Notes: generated from the letters alone by a model not told the origin. Positions 44,781 through 54,430 are shown, numbered from the stretch's first letter. The stretch is 64,000 nucleotides of DNA from JAJDZL01 sp965221175 (GCA_965221175.1 OZ244867.1:2728001-2792000), one strand, 5' to 3'. Numbers and translations: made by a program.

Positions 44781-45983
44781 ATGAATATAGAAATAGTGCA
44801 AAATCATGTTGATCTGCTTGGCAAGCCTTCCTGCCCTCTGGATGTGTGCCTTAAGATTTTAGAGGGTGATTATTCAACGTGCCAAAAAAGAGAGGCGATA
44901 TCCTCCATTGGACGAAAGAGAGACGAGGGCAACAAGCCTATATTGTTCCAATATTCAGAAAATGGAAATCCGGAAATCGCTATTCAGGCAATTCGAGGGC
45001 TACTTCCATTCAAGAAAGATAACGACGTATTAGAGTTGCTTGGGAGACTGGTCACGCATCCAAACGACATGATTAGAGACATTGCTGAAGTGGAATTAAA
45101 CGGAATTCGCAAGCCTGATGCAAACCATGTAAAATCCTCTGATCATCTGAAAAACGTCCTAGTGGAAGGCGATGTCAAAAAAATCGTGGAATTGCTACCT
45201 GACGAAGCAGTCCATTTGACTTTTACCTCTCCTCCTTATTACAACGCAAGGGACTATTCGATCTATTCGACCTATAGCGAATACCTCGACTTCCTGGAAG
45301 AAGTGTTCGAGAAAGTGCAAAGAGTAACAAAAGAAGGCCGGTTTTTTGTGCTGAACACTTCACCCGTCATCATGCCGAGAGCAGGGAGGAAATACTCCAG
45401 CAGACGATACCCTGTTCCTTTCGATATACACGCAAGGCTAATGATGATGGGATGGGAATTCATCGACGACATCATTTGGAAAAAGCCGGAAAAAAGCGCT
45501 AAGAATCGAATATCGAACTTCAATGTTCATAGGAAGCCGCTTACATACAAGCCTAATTCTTGCACGGAATACGTCATGGTATATCGGAAAAAGACGCATA
45601 GACTAATCGACTGGAATTTGAAGCAATACGAAAGCGAGACTGTTGAAAGCAGTCTCGTCGATGATTCCTTCGAACGTTCGAACATTTGGGAAATTGCTCC
45701 TGTATTTAGCAAACGCCATAGCGCAGTGTTTCCTGTCGAACTTTGCAAGCAGGTCATCAAATTGTATTCATTTCGAAATGACCTTGTTTTTGATCCATTC
45801 GCCGGAAGCGGAACTGTCGGAGCGGCTGCGATTGCGCTAGGGCGCAATTACCTCCTTACCGAATTGTGTAAAGATTACATGGATTCAATCGAACAACGAC
45901 TGCGTGGCGACCTATTCTCGGAATGTAAAAGATTTAACGTCAGTGAATTCGAGAAATCTGTGAAGAACAATGAATACTGTTAG
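44781..45983 (+). CDS. DNA methyltransferase, probably N4-cytosine, of a CfrBI-like system
   Basis: This is a 400-residue protein. The first 120 residues resemble HEAT-like helices (PILFQYSENGNPEIAIQAIR, then LGRLVTHPNDMIRDIAEVEL). The methyltransferase core has motif IV TSPPYYN at about 150, before motif I FDPFAGSGTVG at about 338. This is the beta-class order, and SPPY is usual for N4-cytosine enzymes. It would methylate the recognition site and so protect host DNA. The endonuclease gene starts 14 bases before its stop. CfrBI-type enzymes recognise CCWWGG, but the specificity here is not known. Confidence 0.85.
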   Translation: MNIEIVQNHVDLLGKPSCPLDVCLKILEGDYSTCQKREAISSIGRKRDEGNKPILFQYSENGNPEIAIQAIRGLLPFKKDNDVLELLGRLVTHPNDMIRDIAEVELNGIRKPDANHVKSSDHLKNVLVEGDVKKIVELLPDEAVHLTFTSPPYYNARDYSIYSTYSEYLDFLEEVFEKVQRVTKEGRFFVLNTSPVIMPRAGRKYSSRRYPVPFDIHARLMMMGWEFIDDIIWKKPEKSAKNRISNFNVHRKPLTYKPNSCTEYVMVYRKKTHRLIDWNLKQYESETVESSLVDDSFERSNIWEIAPVFSKRHSAVFPVELCKQVIKLYSFRNDLVFDPFAGSGTVGAAAIALGRNYLLTELCKDYMDSIEQRLRGDLFSECKRFNVSEFEKSVKNNEYC

Positions 45984-46923
45984 TCGAGAGACACGAAGAT
46001 ATTTAGACAAGCACGCTTATTTGAGGCGTAGCATAAAACTGATATTGAACGGCAAAGACCACAGGGATCAAACAAACGCCTTGATCGAACAAAGATTCTT
46101 AACCGAAGCAATAGAGTTTTTCAAGAAAATTGTTGATGCAAAGATGTCATTCAAGTCGATCAATCTAGATTGGTATGAGGAAACGTTTCTGAATAATGAG
46201 CAAGACAAGGACTTTGTAGCAGCTTGCGGCGGATTGGCACTGAAATCCATAACAAACAAAAGAAAGACTTCAAAACGTGAAGTTGTCCTGGAAGAATCGT
46301 TGAAGAATTACGATTCGCTACTTTCAACAATAGATGAGCTTTGCGATTCTCATGTCGATATAGATTTGGCGATAACCTTTAATGAAGTGACAGTTCATCT
46401 CAAATTAAATGAAAGTTTGATAGTAATTAACGCTTTAGCTATTCGCAGAAACCAAATTCGTGGAGGCAGTTGGAGTTCTTTAGGAAAAAATATCGAATAC
46501 CCGCTATTGAAATCTTTGTGCATGCTGTTCGAAGTTCCTGAATCGAATTACTCGAGAGGGAATAGAAAGGGTCTCCGGGAAATCGATTTCTGCCTCATCG
46601 ATGGACAGGATAATTTGCAAAAATGTGAAGTTAAGCTTATGGGCAAAGGCAATCCGGAAGGGGCTGACTCGCTCTACGCAAGAGGCGCGAATGTCTTTGT
46701 TGCCAGCAAGCTTTCGGATACGAATATACGACAGTTGGAGCAAGAAGGAGTTGAGTGGGTTGAGTTGAACAAGCCATTCGGATTTTTGAAATTCGGCGAA
46801 GTGTTGGAAAATTTTGGAATTCCACATAAAGAACTAACTTTATCCCAAGAAGAATTGATAGCTCGAATTAGAAACGTTACAAATCAGTTAACCTCTGAAG
46901 ATTTTGAACGGGACATGTCTTGA
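45970..46923 (+). CDS. CfrBI-family type II restriction endonuclease
   Basis: This is a 317-residue protein. GLREIDFCLIDGQDNLQKCE followed by VKLMGKGNPEGADSLYARGA (about 202-240) gives Asp and Glu-x-Lys of a PD-(D/E)XK active site in the order seen in CfrBI-like enzymes. VFVASKLSDTNIRQLEQEGV EWVEL completes the core. It overlaps the methyltransferase gene by 14 bases, so both are made together. It appears intact. Confidence 0.82.
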   Translation: MNTVSRETRRYLDKHAYLRRSIKLILNGKDHRDQTNALIEQRFLTEAIEFFKKIVDAKMSFKSINLDWYEETFLNNEQDKDFVAACGGLALKSITNKRKTSKREVVLEESLKNYDSLLSTIDELCDSHVDIDLAITFNEVTVHLKLNESLIVINALAIRRNQIRGGSWSSLGKNIEYPLLKSLCMLFEVPESNYSRGNRKGLREIDFCLIDGQDNLQKCEVKLMGKGNPEGADSLYARGANVFVASKLSDTNIRQLEQEGVEWVELNKPFGFLKFGEVLENFGIPHKELTLSQEELIARIRNVTNQLTSEDFERDMS

Positions 46924-46932
46924 GATAGATCT

Positions 46933-47088
46933 ATGAATCAAGAAAAAAATGAACACCGCAAACTGCCCGACCCGATTCCGAACGCTACCCCGGAGCAGGT
47001 GGCTCGTGCAATTATGAAAAAAACGCCGAAGAAAGAATGGCGGTTTATGAGGAAAGGTAAGCCTAAAGGCGAAACCGAAGTGATATAA
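46933..47088 (+). CDS. Small hypothetical protein (51 residues)
   Basis: The ORF reads MNQEKNEHRKLPDPIPNATP, then EQVARAIMKKTPKKEWRFMR and ends GETEVI. The PxPIPxATPEQVARAIM pattern is found in small proteins I associate with mobile elements. It lies 9 bases after the endonuclease gene. Function unknown. Confidence 0.55.
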   Translation: MNQEKNEHRKLPDPIPNATPEQVARAIMKKTPKKEWRFMRKGKPKGETEVI

Positions 47089-47208
47089 AAGTTACGCAGA
47101 ACATATTGGTTGTCGACAATGTAATGAAATTTGGTAACGAAAACTCATCAAAAAGATTAATTGATAGTTTTCGCTCTTTGTTTAATACAAACCAGATACT
47201 GTGAAGCG

Positions 47209-48162
47209 ATGAACCCGCAACGAAGTGCGTATGGAGATACGGATGCCATAGACGACAAAATGCGTATGACAGCTTTTGAACGAGTGCAAAGGTTATATGA
47301 CTTGCACGAGAGTCTGACAACGAATGATCTAAAAGCTGGATTCAATTATGAAGGTAATCGAATTCCCTTGGTCAATCCACAGAGAGGGATATTCAAACCA
47401 AAGAAAATGCGATACCTGCTTTCAATTAGAACTGTATTTCCTGCACCGGGCAAGAAGGTTTGGTACGACGATCAACGAGAAATACATCGGCGAATTATTG
47501 AAAGCGAAGACACACTAGACTATGCGTTCATGGGGCAAGACCCCAATGCTGCTGATAATCAATGGCTCTTGGAAGCATTCAAAAACAAAGTTCCAGTAAT
47601 ATATTTTCTTGGAATCGCACCTGGCCGCTATCAAGCCATTATTCCTGCATTCATTTCTGGTTGGGACCCAAATGCTCTAATTGCTCACATTGTTTTTGGA
47701 GTACCGAATCAAGACAATAATTTAATACCTCAAAGCACCCAAGAACGTCGTTATGCACTTCGAGTAGTGAAGCAACGGTTACATCAATCGTCATTTCGAG
47801 AGGCTGTTATCGCCGCCTACAACGGTCGTTGTGCAGTATCTGGTTTGCCGGAACGACGACTGCTAGACGCTGCTCACATCATTTCTGACAAGAATGAGCT
47901 TATGGGGCAACCCGTTATAACTAATGGATTACCGCTCTCAAAAATTCACCACTCAGCGTTCGATTCAAATCTGATTGGGATTAATCCTGATTACCGACTG
48001 CACGTTTCAGAACGTTTACTTTCCCAAAATGATGGTCCAATGCTTGAATCTTTCAAACAGTTGAACGGAAATAAACTTCGCCTCCCCACGAGATTAATTG
48101 ACTATCCCGACCGTGAACGACTTGCTCTTCGGTTCGAAGAATTTAGAGCTAGTGAATTGTAG
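47209..48162 (+). CDS. HNH endonuclease (putative restriction type)
   Basis: The protein has 317 residues from the ATG at 47209, where AAGCG gives a weak ribosome site; the open frame from 47161 adds a doubtful lead. An N-terminal region of about 190 residues (AFERVQRLYDLHESLTTNDL, then GIFKPKKMRYLLSIRTVFPA) probably recognises DNA. The C-terminal part is an HNH_2-like nuclease: FREAVIAAYNGRCAVSGLPE, LLDAAHIISDKNE and NGLPLSKIHHSAFDSNLIGI. Such proteins can be modification-dependent restriction enzymes. It is separate from the CfrBI-like pair and ends just before the repeat-rich boundary. Confidence 0.78.
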   Translation: MNPQRSAYGDTDAIDDKMRMTAFERVQRLYDLHESLTTNDLKAGFNYEGNRIPLVNPQRGIFKPKKMRYLLSIRTVFPAPGKKVWYDDQREIHRRIIESEDTLDYAFMGQDPNAADNQWLLEAFKNKVPVIYFLGIAPGRYQAIIPAFISGWDPNALIAHIVFGVPNQDNNLIPQSTQERRYALRVVKQRLHQSSFREAVIAAYNGRCAVSGLPERRLLDAAHIISDKNELMGQPVITNGLPLSKIHHSAFDSNLIGINPDYRLHVSERLLSQNDGPMLESFKQLNGNKLRLPTRLIDYPDRERLALRFEEFRASEL

Positions 48163-48171
48163 TAGTAGATC

Positions 48172-48368
48172 GAGGGGAAGCACTGTCATTGCATTAAGAG
48201 TAGTTTTGTACTCTATGCGCAAAGGTGGCTAGAATTCGTAGAGGTGTTTGAATTTAGCTGTTGTCACTTCTATGCTCTCCCAAATTTGAGGATTTTTCTC
48301 GACAAGCAAAAGTCAATTCGAAAAGGCAGTTCAGACAAGGTTTGAATTGATTCCATCCGTGCCCACCG
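48172..48368 (+). repeat. Long direct repeat, left copy (ends in tRNA-end-like repeat i)
   Basis: This segment is about 85% identical by eye to 62698-62905, with a few small gaps. Shared stretches include CACTGTCATTGC, AGAGTAGTTTTGTACTCTAT and CGCAAAGGTGGCTAGAATTC. The inner AGAGTAGTTTTGTACTCT is itself an imperfect hairpin. Confidence 0.85.
48339..48368 (+). repeat. tRNA-3'-end-like repeat, copy i
   Basis: The element starts GGTTTGAATTGATTCC and ends GTGCCCACCG, preceded by AAGGCAGTTCAGACAA. Two positions differ from the family's usual ends. Confidence 0.75.
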
Positions 48369-48568
48369 TATTTTTCAATCACTTATGTGGTTTCACAAAA
48401 ATTAGCCATTCACTAGTCGCACAATATTATCGAAAAACACTGAGAAGCTATTGTAGGAAATAGCCATTAATTGGACGCATCAAGGTTGAAAGCTCAGGCT
48501 TTCGAAAAGTTCACCTGTTCGGGTTTCGCAATGCCAATGCTATGCCCAACCATTTCCACATCTGTGAA

Positions 48569-50809
48569 CTAGTGCTCAGGAGCGGGATCAAAGGGCGTTT
48601 CATCTAGAAAGCGCTTAAGAACATTGGTTGTAATGCGAGCTACGTCGTTTTTGTAGTCCGTGTGAGAAAGGCTGCCAGACCAGGCGATGGAGCCGGTGGA
48701 GAAGACAGCGCCACCGCTAGGTGTTTCGAAAAACACCATCTCAGCCCGGATAATTTCTGCCTCTGTTCCCCCAAGACCCGGCGCCGGGTCATTCATGTCT
48801 TCAGGCGTCATCAGGTAAAGATCTGAATGGCGCTCGGAGGAAGCGAGTACAAGCGTATGCGGCGGCGTGCCCAGCGCATGATTAGTGGCGTCCAGTTCAA
48901 GGCCAGCGGCCCCACCACCTGCCAAACCGTACTCGCCGATGAACGGTCCTTCGACTCCCTCAAAAACAAAGGCCGCACGCGAGTCGCGACTGGCTTCTCG
49001 CATAACGTAAGGTGACGAGTAGTCGAATCCCTGCGAAACCATACCGATTCCAACCAATTCATTGGGCGGTCGGCCATTGCGCCGCCAAAGTCCCGTATAC
49101 TCGCCTGTAAAACTGGCGTAGAACTCCCCCGGTAGAGGAGCAAAGGCGCGAATGCCATCTTCAGATTTTCGACATTCAATAACACCTAGCAGCGTCGGAT
49201 GATAGGACACTCGCCAGTAGAACCCATTGCCTCCAAGGTACATAAGGCGCCCGCCTTCATCCAGATATGCCTGGAGGCTATCCAGCATCCTGGCAGAATA
49301 ATACTCCGGGTGTGTTCCAGTGATCACTGCTCTGTAGCCCTCAAGCACTTCGGAGCCTTCGGCTTCAAGATCTTCGTCTGCAATAACATCAAACGGTTGA
49401 TCCAGTTGCTCAAGCCAGTCAAGAATGTGTGTATCAGCGTTAAACTGCCACACATTTGAACCCGCACCTCCAAGGTGGCCGATATGTTTCGGTTGCATAT
49501 TGACAATCGGTCTCAGGCGCGATGAGTAAAACACGCCACTCCCGTCATTGTGCAAATCATAAAAGCAGAGACCGATTTCGGGATGCGTTTGCATAAAAAG
49601 GTCGATTGGATTCATCTGAATTAGGCGTCCGGTAACTATTTCCGTCTCCGGCACATCAATGCCCATTCGATTATTCGCATAAGCCATGTAACTGGCAGTT
49701 GGCAGGATAAATGCTACCGGTGCGGTCTTTGTGCCACGGGGAGGGCGAACCGAAAAGGGTATGTAGTATTCATCACTTCCGCTATGAAGGTGGATTGCAT
49801 ATACCCCACTGGAAATGTTGTCTGGCAGTCTGACCTCAAAATCTGATTCCCAGGCGCAGTCGTAGAGGTCGTCATCGTGGAAATGGATTGCGGCATAATG
49901 TTCCGGTTTTTTATGCCAGCAATATTCGCTTCCGTTCCACGCATGACCACATACCCCTCGCGTTGGAAGATTGACCAAATAGCCATGTAGTTGGTTGCCT
50001 GATTTGTCGGTGATTTGCTCAGTTGATATCCCGACGGAGAAGTCCCAGGCGGCGACAAGATCTTCGCATTCTGTGTCCACAGGATTTTCCATTTCTTCCG
50101 TTCTTAAGGAACGTGCAAAAATTTTCGGGGCTTCAATGCGACCATTAAAGTGCTCAATCGCGGGTTGGTTGGTCGCCGACCGCGCAGCGATCATTATCGG
50201 AGCCTCAATATCGGCACAGATCATGTTGGTAGAAACATTGCGGGACACTTTGCACGCGACATTCACCTTTGGGTAGGGTTTCAGTATTTTCTGAACAACG
50301 GTGAGAGTGCCATTTTCTACATCGTAGCTGCCACTAATTAAGTACCATCTTTCTGAAATTAGCGGTTTTCCTGTGGAAATCCCTTTGCTCTTTCCATTCT
50401 TTTTAGTGATTTCAAATGCAACAGCGCCTTCAGAGTCGAGATAGAGTCTAAATCCCGCTCCCGATTCCGGGTCCTCTCGACTCAATATGACTTGTGAACC
50501 ACGACCTGGCAAGGTTGGCCAAATGAGCGCTTGCAAACCCAATGAAGTCTGCGTATTGAACGCTGGTGCGTCGTTAATCACCGCATAGGAGCCTGGATTT
50601 ATGGGCTGATATCGACCATCAAAAGGACCGCCAAGATTCAGTGAAACGGATTCCTCACGATATCCCGGACCTGATGGATTAATATCGCCCTGAATGACTC
50701 TGATGAGGTTCGCATCGAATTGTTCCAATCCTTCGCAACTGACCATTACCCGAATGCATTCCCCCGGAGCGGCGCTGATGCGGTCGGTGTATCCAAGGAT
50801 CCGAGTCAT
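48569..50809 (-). CDS. N,N-dimethylformamidase large subunit-like protein
   Basis: This is a 746-residue protein. An N-terminal LamG-like beta region (about 85-235) is followed by a Rossmann-like half starting near 355. That is the architecture of the DMFase large subunit, which hydrolyses N,N-dimethylformamide to dimethylamine and formate at a mononuclear iron held by two Tyr and one carboxylate. Candidates here are Tyr377 (TASYMAYANNR), Tyr417 (IGLCFYDLHNDG) and Glu502 (GTHPEYYSARM), placed by spacing; this is an inference. The small subunit gene lies directly upstream with a 1-base gap. The operon context (ABC importer, aminopeptidase, aminotransferase) suggests that the real substrate may be another N-substituted amide. 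Confidence 0.8.
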   Translation of the reverse strand: MTRILGYTDRISAAPGECIRVMVSCEGLEQFDANLIRVIQGDINPSGPGYREESVSLNLGGPFDGRYQPINPGSYAVINDAPAFNTQTSLGLQALIWPTLPGRGSQVILSREDPESGAGFRLYLDSEGAVAFEITKKNGKSKGISTGKPLISERWYLISGSYDVENGTLTVVQKILKPYPKVNVACKVSRNVSTNMICADIEAPIMIAARSATNQPAIEHFNGRIEAPKIFARSLRTEEMENPVDTECEDLVAAWDFSVGISTEQITDKSGNQLHGYLVNLPTRGVCGHAWNGSEYCWHKKPEHYAAIHFHDDDLYDCAWESDFEVRLPDNISSGVYAIHLHSGSDEYYIPFSVRPPRGTKTAPVAFILPTASYMAYANNRMGIDVPETEIVTGRLIQMNPIDLFMQTHPEIGLCFYDLHNDGSGVFYSSRLRPIVNMQPKHIGHLGGAGSNVWQFNADTHILDWLEQLDQPFDVIADEDLEAEGSEVLEGYRAVITGTHPEYYSARMLDSLQAYLDEGGRLMYLGGNGFYWRVSYHPTLLGVIECRKSEDGIRAFAPLPGEFYASFTGEYTGLWRRNGRPPNELVGIGMVSQGFDYSSPYVMREASRDSRAAFVFEGVEGPFIGEYGLAGGGAAGLELDATNHALGTPPHTLVLASSERHSDLYLMTPEDMNDPAPGLGGTEAEIIRAEMVFFETPSGGAVFSTGSIAWSGSLSHTDYKNDVARITTNVLKRFLDETPFDPAPEH

Positions 50810-50810
50810 G

Positions 50811-51125
50811 TTACAGTTCCTGTTCGAGATCCTGCCCGGTGTTTGCCTTCCACCGGAGTTTAAATACCTCCCACTCCGCTTCGATAAGATTCGTGAACTC
50901 CAGGCTATTTATGATTTCAACTGGTTGGCCTCGATCAGCCGGTAGACGCCCGAGAACCCAGCGTTTAAAAGGCTCTTTCACAACTAGGACATATTTCCCG
51001 GACTTGGGACCACCTCGTAGGAGGTTTAATACTCTCTGTAACCCAGGTCCTGGTATGCCGAGCGGGTCAGCACGGAATTCTGCAGCGTGCTTGAGATCGT
51101 CATTGGTGATTCGATATCTGGACAT
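50811..51125 (-). CDS. N,N-dimethylformamidase small subunit-like protein
   Basis: This is a 104-residue protein near the size of DMFase alpha subunits. Marks are RGGPKSGKYVLVVKEPFKRW and LEFTNLIEAEWEVFKLRWKA. It stands just before the large subunit gene in the same operon, as in known DMFase loci. The subunit wraps the large chain and is needed for activity in known enzymes. Confidence 0.75.
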   Translation of the reverse strand: MSRYRITNDDLKHAAEFRADPLGIPGPGLQRVLNLLRGGPKSGKYVLVVKEPFKRWVLGRLPADRGQPVEIINSLEFTNLIEAEWEVFKLRWKANTGQDLEQEL

Positions 51126-51137
51126 GGGTTAAGCCCG

Positions 51138-52508
51138 CTAGCTACCGATAACTTTTTCGATGGTAATTTGAAGCTTGTTGAAAAGTTCGTCGATCTGACA
51201 CCGGGTAATGATGAAAGGTGGAGCGACGACGATTGCCTGTCCGATCGGTCGGCATATCAGTCCAGTTTCCAATGCCACGTTTGCAATCTGTTCTGCTACA
51301 GGCTGCTCGGGTGGGAATGGTGTCTTGCACCCTTTGTCACCTACCAATTCCAGCGCCCCCATCAATCCGACGCCACGGGCTTCGCCGATGTGTGGATGTG
51401 ATAGGAAACTTACAAGTCGCTCCTGGAAATAAGGGGAAACGGCGACGATATTGTCGAGTACACCTTTATTCAGAATGATATCTATCGCTTTCAGTGCGAT
51501 CGAACAACCTACCGGATGGCCGGCCGTCGTATAGCCGTGTGGGAACTCCTCGTATTGTTCGGCTGCTTCATTGAGTTTCTCGGCAATAGATTGAGAAACC
51601 ATGATTGCACCCATCGGAAAGTATCCCGCTGTTATACATTTTGAAGCGACCAGGATGTCTGGTTCTATATCGTAAGTCTGGCAGCCCCAGACTCGTCCGG
51701 TACGCCCGAACCCACATATGACTTCGTCGGCAATCAGAGGTATGTCGTAATTTTTAAGGACCGGTTGGATGGCCTCAAAGTAACCCTCTGACGGAGGAAT
51801 CACACCGCCGGCGCCCATAACAGGTTCGGCGAAAAAACCAGCAATGGTGTCGGGTCCTTCCGCCTCAATCTGCGCCTCCAGGTTACGGGCGCATCGAACA
51901 GAAAATTCCAGCTCGCTCTCTCCTTCGTTTGCGTATCGCCAGTAGTGCGGGCAATCTGCAAAAAGGAAGCCGTCAAGTGGTAAACCAAAAGCGTTGACGT
52001 AATCCTTGCCGGTCATGCTCGCCGTAATTCCCGTAACGCCGTGATAGGCGTTTTTGCGGGACAATATTTTACGACGGTGAGGTTTGCCCAAACCACGGTT
52101 AGTCATCCATAGCATCTTCACTACTGTATCGTTGGCTTCGGATCCCGAATTGGTAAAAAACACCTTGTCCATTGGCACTGGTGCAATCTCGAGCAACTTT
52201 TCGGACAGAGCTACAGCGGGCTCACTTATGCGCCCGAAGAATGCGTGATAGGCCGGCAACTTATGATATTGCTCGCATGCAGCATGTACCAAATCCGGGT
52301 GGTTAAATCCAACCACCATGTTCCAGAGTCCAGAGTTTCCTTCAAGGTAACGCTTGCCATGTGAATCTTCGACATAAACTCCTTCACCTCGCGACATCAC
52401 GACGGGGCCACTTTCATGGAGGGTGCCAAGATGAGTAAAACCATGTAGTACGGACTGGAGATCGCGTACTTCCCAGGAATTGGGGCAATGTGAGTCATCA
52501 AATGTCAT
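51138..52508 (-). CDS. Class III (omega) aminotransferase
   Basis: The protein has 456 residues from the ATG at 52508 (MTFDDSHC); the frame open to 52559 overlaps the preceding gene. PLP-fold marks are VFFTNSGSEANDTVVKMLWM, NAYHGVTGITASMTG, then IADEVICGFGRTGRVWG and DILVASKCITAGYFPMGA, where Lys binds PLP. The sequence resembles the beta-alanine/putrescine-pyruvate group. In this operon it would take the amino group from an amine or beta-amino acid set free by the peptidase or amidase. Stop and start spacing to the neighbours is 10-12 bases. Confidence 0.88.
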   Translation of the reverse strand: MTFDDSHCPNSWEVRDLQSVLHGFTHLGTLHESGPVVMSRGEGVYVEDSHGKRYLEGNSGLWNMVVGFNHPDLVHAACEQYHKLPAYHAFFGRISEPAVALSEKLLEIAPVPMDKVFFTNSGSEANDTVVKMLWMTNRGLGKPHRRKILSRKNAYHGVTGITASMTGKDYVNAFGLPLDGFLFADCPHYWRYANEGESELEFSVRCARNLEAQIEAEGPDTIAGFFAEPVMGAGGVIPPSEGYFEAIQPVLKNYDIPLIADEVICGFGRTGRVWGCQTYDIEPDILVASKCITAGYFPMGAIMVSQSIAEKLNEAAEQYEEFPHGYTTAGHPVGCSIALKAIDIILNKGVLDNIVAVSPYFQERLVSFLSHPHIGEARGVGLMGALELVGDKGCKTPFPPEQPVAEQIANVALETGLICRPIGQAIVVAPPFIITRCQIDELFNKLQITIEKVIGS

Positions 52509-52518
52509 ACACGTCTCA

Positions 52519-53604
52519 CTAAGTGAAGTATTTGAATAGTCGATTAGAATCAATTGCACGACATACCAAGCCGGGTGGGCGTAGTGTCGTCATATCTTCG
52601 GCCGCCAACATCGCGTTTACTACAGCCTCTTCGATCGCTTCGGTTGCTGCCATGTAAATTGGGTCGAACAATTCATCATTGATAAAATCCATTTTTAACC
52701 TTGAACCCCCCATTTGAGGGAGGGGGACGCGATTGGCAGTGCTGAAGGCGAGAAAAATATCGCCCGAATTGTTGCCCCCAGGCGTTCCTCCCCGCCCAAT
52801 TCCGATAGCGGCGCGTTTGGCCAGGCGTTGCAATTGATGTGGCGCCATCGGCAAGTCAGTACCGAGAATGACTATAACCGAACCGTGTTCACGGGTCATC
52901 AATCGGTCCTCCGGCATCGTACTGCCGACCGGTCGACCCAATACGGTTAACCAGGGTCGCAAACCGTGGTTCGCCTGAACCAGCGATCCGAGAACAAGCT
53001 CGTCACCATCGATTTCCAGGCATCTCGAGGAGGTCCCCGTCCCTCCTTTGAACTCGTAGCAAATCATTCCGGTTCCACCGCCAACGTTTCCTTCAGCAAT
53101 TGGTCCGGATGTTGTTGAGTTCAAAGCCAAGAGTGCGTCTTCTTCAGTTATGTGTTGTCCATTGATGTCGTTCAGAACGCCATCATAGGTTTCAGCCACG
53201 ACCGGCATAGCCCACAGATGCTCGGATTGCCAGGCATCTGCATAGTTCTGAATAGTCCATTTAACGGCCGCATGGTGGACCATGCCGACGCTATGGGAAT
53301 TGGTAATACAAATCGGTCCTACAAAGTAACCACCGTCCCGAATCCAGTGAGTGCCGGTCATCTCTCCGTTTCCGTTAAGCGCATACATCCCAGCCCAGAC
53401 CGGTTGCGGGTCTGGTTCGCGCCCGAGCGGCAGGATCGCAGTAACACCGCTTCGTACCGGGCCCTTTCCTTGCACGAGCGGTCCTTCCCCTTCGATTCTT
53501 GTGCAATAACCAACCTCTACTCCCGGGATATCGGTTATTGCGTTGTGTTCACCTGTTCTGCCCGGGAAAGGCAGCCCAAGTTCGCGTCCACGTAGCTTAT
53601 TCAT
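52519..53604 (-). CDS. P1/S58-family aminopeptidase (DmpA/BapA-like)
   Basis: This is a 361-residue protein. The self-cleaving Ntn-hydrolase site is GGTPGGNNSGDIFLAFST, where Ser becomes the new N-terminal nucleophile. The N-terminal half shows AITDIPGVEVGYCTR and NSHSVGMVHHAAVKW, and the middle GGGTGMICYEFKGGTG. Members remove N-terminal D- or beta-amino acids from short peptides and amides. With the aminotransferase just downstream it suggests use of beta-amino-acid-containing amides. It follows the permease gene by 4 bases. Confidence 0.88.
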   Translation of the reverse strand: MNKLRGRELGLPFPGRTGEHNAITDIPGVEVGYCTRIEGEGPLVQGKGPVRSGVTAILPLGREPDPQPVWAGMYALNGNGEMTGTHWIRDGGYFVGPICITNSHSVGMVHHAAVKWTIQNYADAWQSEHLWAMPVVAETYDGVLNDINGQHITEEDALLALNSTTSGPIAEGNVGGGTGMICYEFKGGTGTSSRCLEIDGDELVLGSLVQANHGLRPWLTVLGRPVGSTMPEDRLMTREHGSVIVILGTDLPMAPHQLQRLAKRAAIGIGRGGTPGGNNSGDIFLAFSTANRVPLPQMGGSRLKMDFINDELFDPIYMAATEAIEEAVVNAMLAAEDMTTLRPPGLVCRAIDSNRLFKYFT

Positions 53605-53608
53605 TTCA

Positions 53609-54430
53609 TTAAGACCGCTTGCGAAAGTAAAGGCCTAGCGAGGCGATTAAGAAGGAGAAAACCAGCATTAGCGAGGCAATTGCATTGATTTCGGGTTTGA
53701 CGCCACGCCTCAACATGCCGTAGATAAAAACGGGCAACGTTGTTGAGTCCACGCCGGCAATGAAATATGTGATCACAAGGTCGTCCATTGAGATGATGAA
53801 TGCAAGCAACGCTCCGCCAACAATGCCGGGCAGAATCTGCGGTAGCGTGACCCGCCTGAATGTGGTCCAGGGATTGGCGCCCAAGTCTGCAGAGGCTTGT
53901 TCCAAAGTGTCATCCATTCCTGCCAAGCGGGCACTTACTACGACAAAAACATAGGATATGAGAAACGTGCAGTGCCCAATCATGATCGACATAAGCCCGA
54001 GTTTTATGCTGAAGTTTACGAAAAACACTAACAATGCAATTCCAAGCACGATGTCTGGCATTACCATCGGCATGTAGAGCAGGCCCTGGTAAAAAGGTTT
54101 GAACCGGAATTGATGTCGGTAAACAGCCAGGGCAGTGGTAGTTCCGACAATTGTCGCGAATGTCGTGGTACTTGCGGCAACCAGCAGACTATTCTTTAGA
54201 GCTGAGAGCAGTTGATCAGTCGACTCGACATACAAGGTTTGCTCGGTAAGTTTTGTCGGATAGCCAAAAATAGACAAGTACCAGTCCAAGGTAAAATCTT
54301 TCCACACCATCATATTGACTGGGTGGCTGTTGAAAGAATAGACAACGACGATAATTATCGGTGCGTAAACAAAGAAAAGAAAAAGCAACCCATGCACACT
54401 CAACAGGCGTTTCAACCATGGATGCTTCAT
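53609..54430 (-). CDS. ABC transporter permease (PotC-like)
   Basis: The protein has 273 residues from the ATG at 54430, which overlaps the stop of the preceding permease gene by 4 bases; a longer frame to 54529 lies within that gene. Six membrane segments and the coupling loop EQASADLGANPWTTFRRVTL, then PQILPGIVGG, are typical of spermidine/putrescine-type permeases. With the PotB-, PotA- and PotD-like genes it forms a complete importer. Confidence 0.88.
   Translation of the reverse strand: MKHPWLKRLLSVHGLLFLFFVYAPIIIVVVYSFNSHPVNMMVWKDFTLDWYLSIFGYPTKLTEQTLYVESTDQLLSALKNSLLVAASTTTFATIVGTTTALAVYRHQFRFKPFYQGLLYMPMVMPDIVLGIALLVFFVNFSIKLGLMSIMIGHCTFLISYVFVVVSARLAGMDDTLEQASADLGANPWTTFRRVTLPQILPGIVGGALLAFIISMDDLVITYFIAGVDSTTLPVFIYGMLRRGVKPEINAIASLMLVFSFLIASLGLYFRKRS

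Larger units (their letters stand above)
48163..48568. other. Module boundary with a 197-bp direct repeat
   Basis: It holds the left copy of a long direct repeat (48172-48368), whose right end is tRNA-end-like repeat i. After that, up to the DMFase stop, nothing is recognised. Confidence 0.5.

Noticed and set aside
44781..45983. Methyltransferase as an orphan or phage regulatory enzyme
   Set aside because: A CfrBI-like endonuclease gene overlaps its end, so a standard restriction-modification pair is the simpler reading.
48172..48368. The AGAGTAG...CTACTCT-like hairpin as a transcription terminator
   Set aside because: It is part of a 200-bp repeat found again at 62698, and it has no T-run. 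Repeat membership explains it better.
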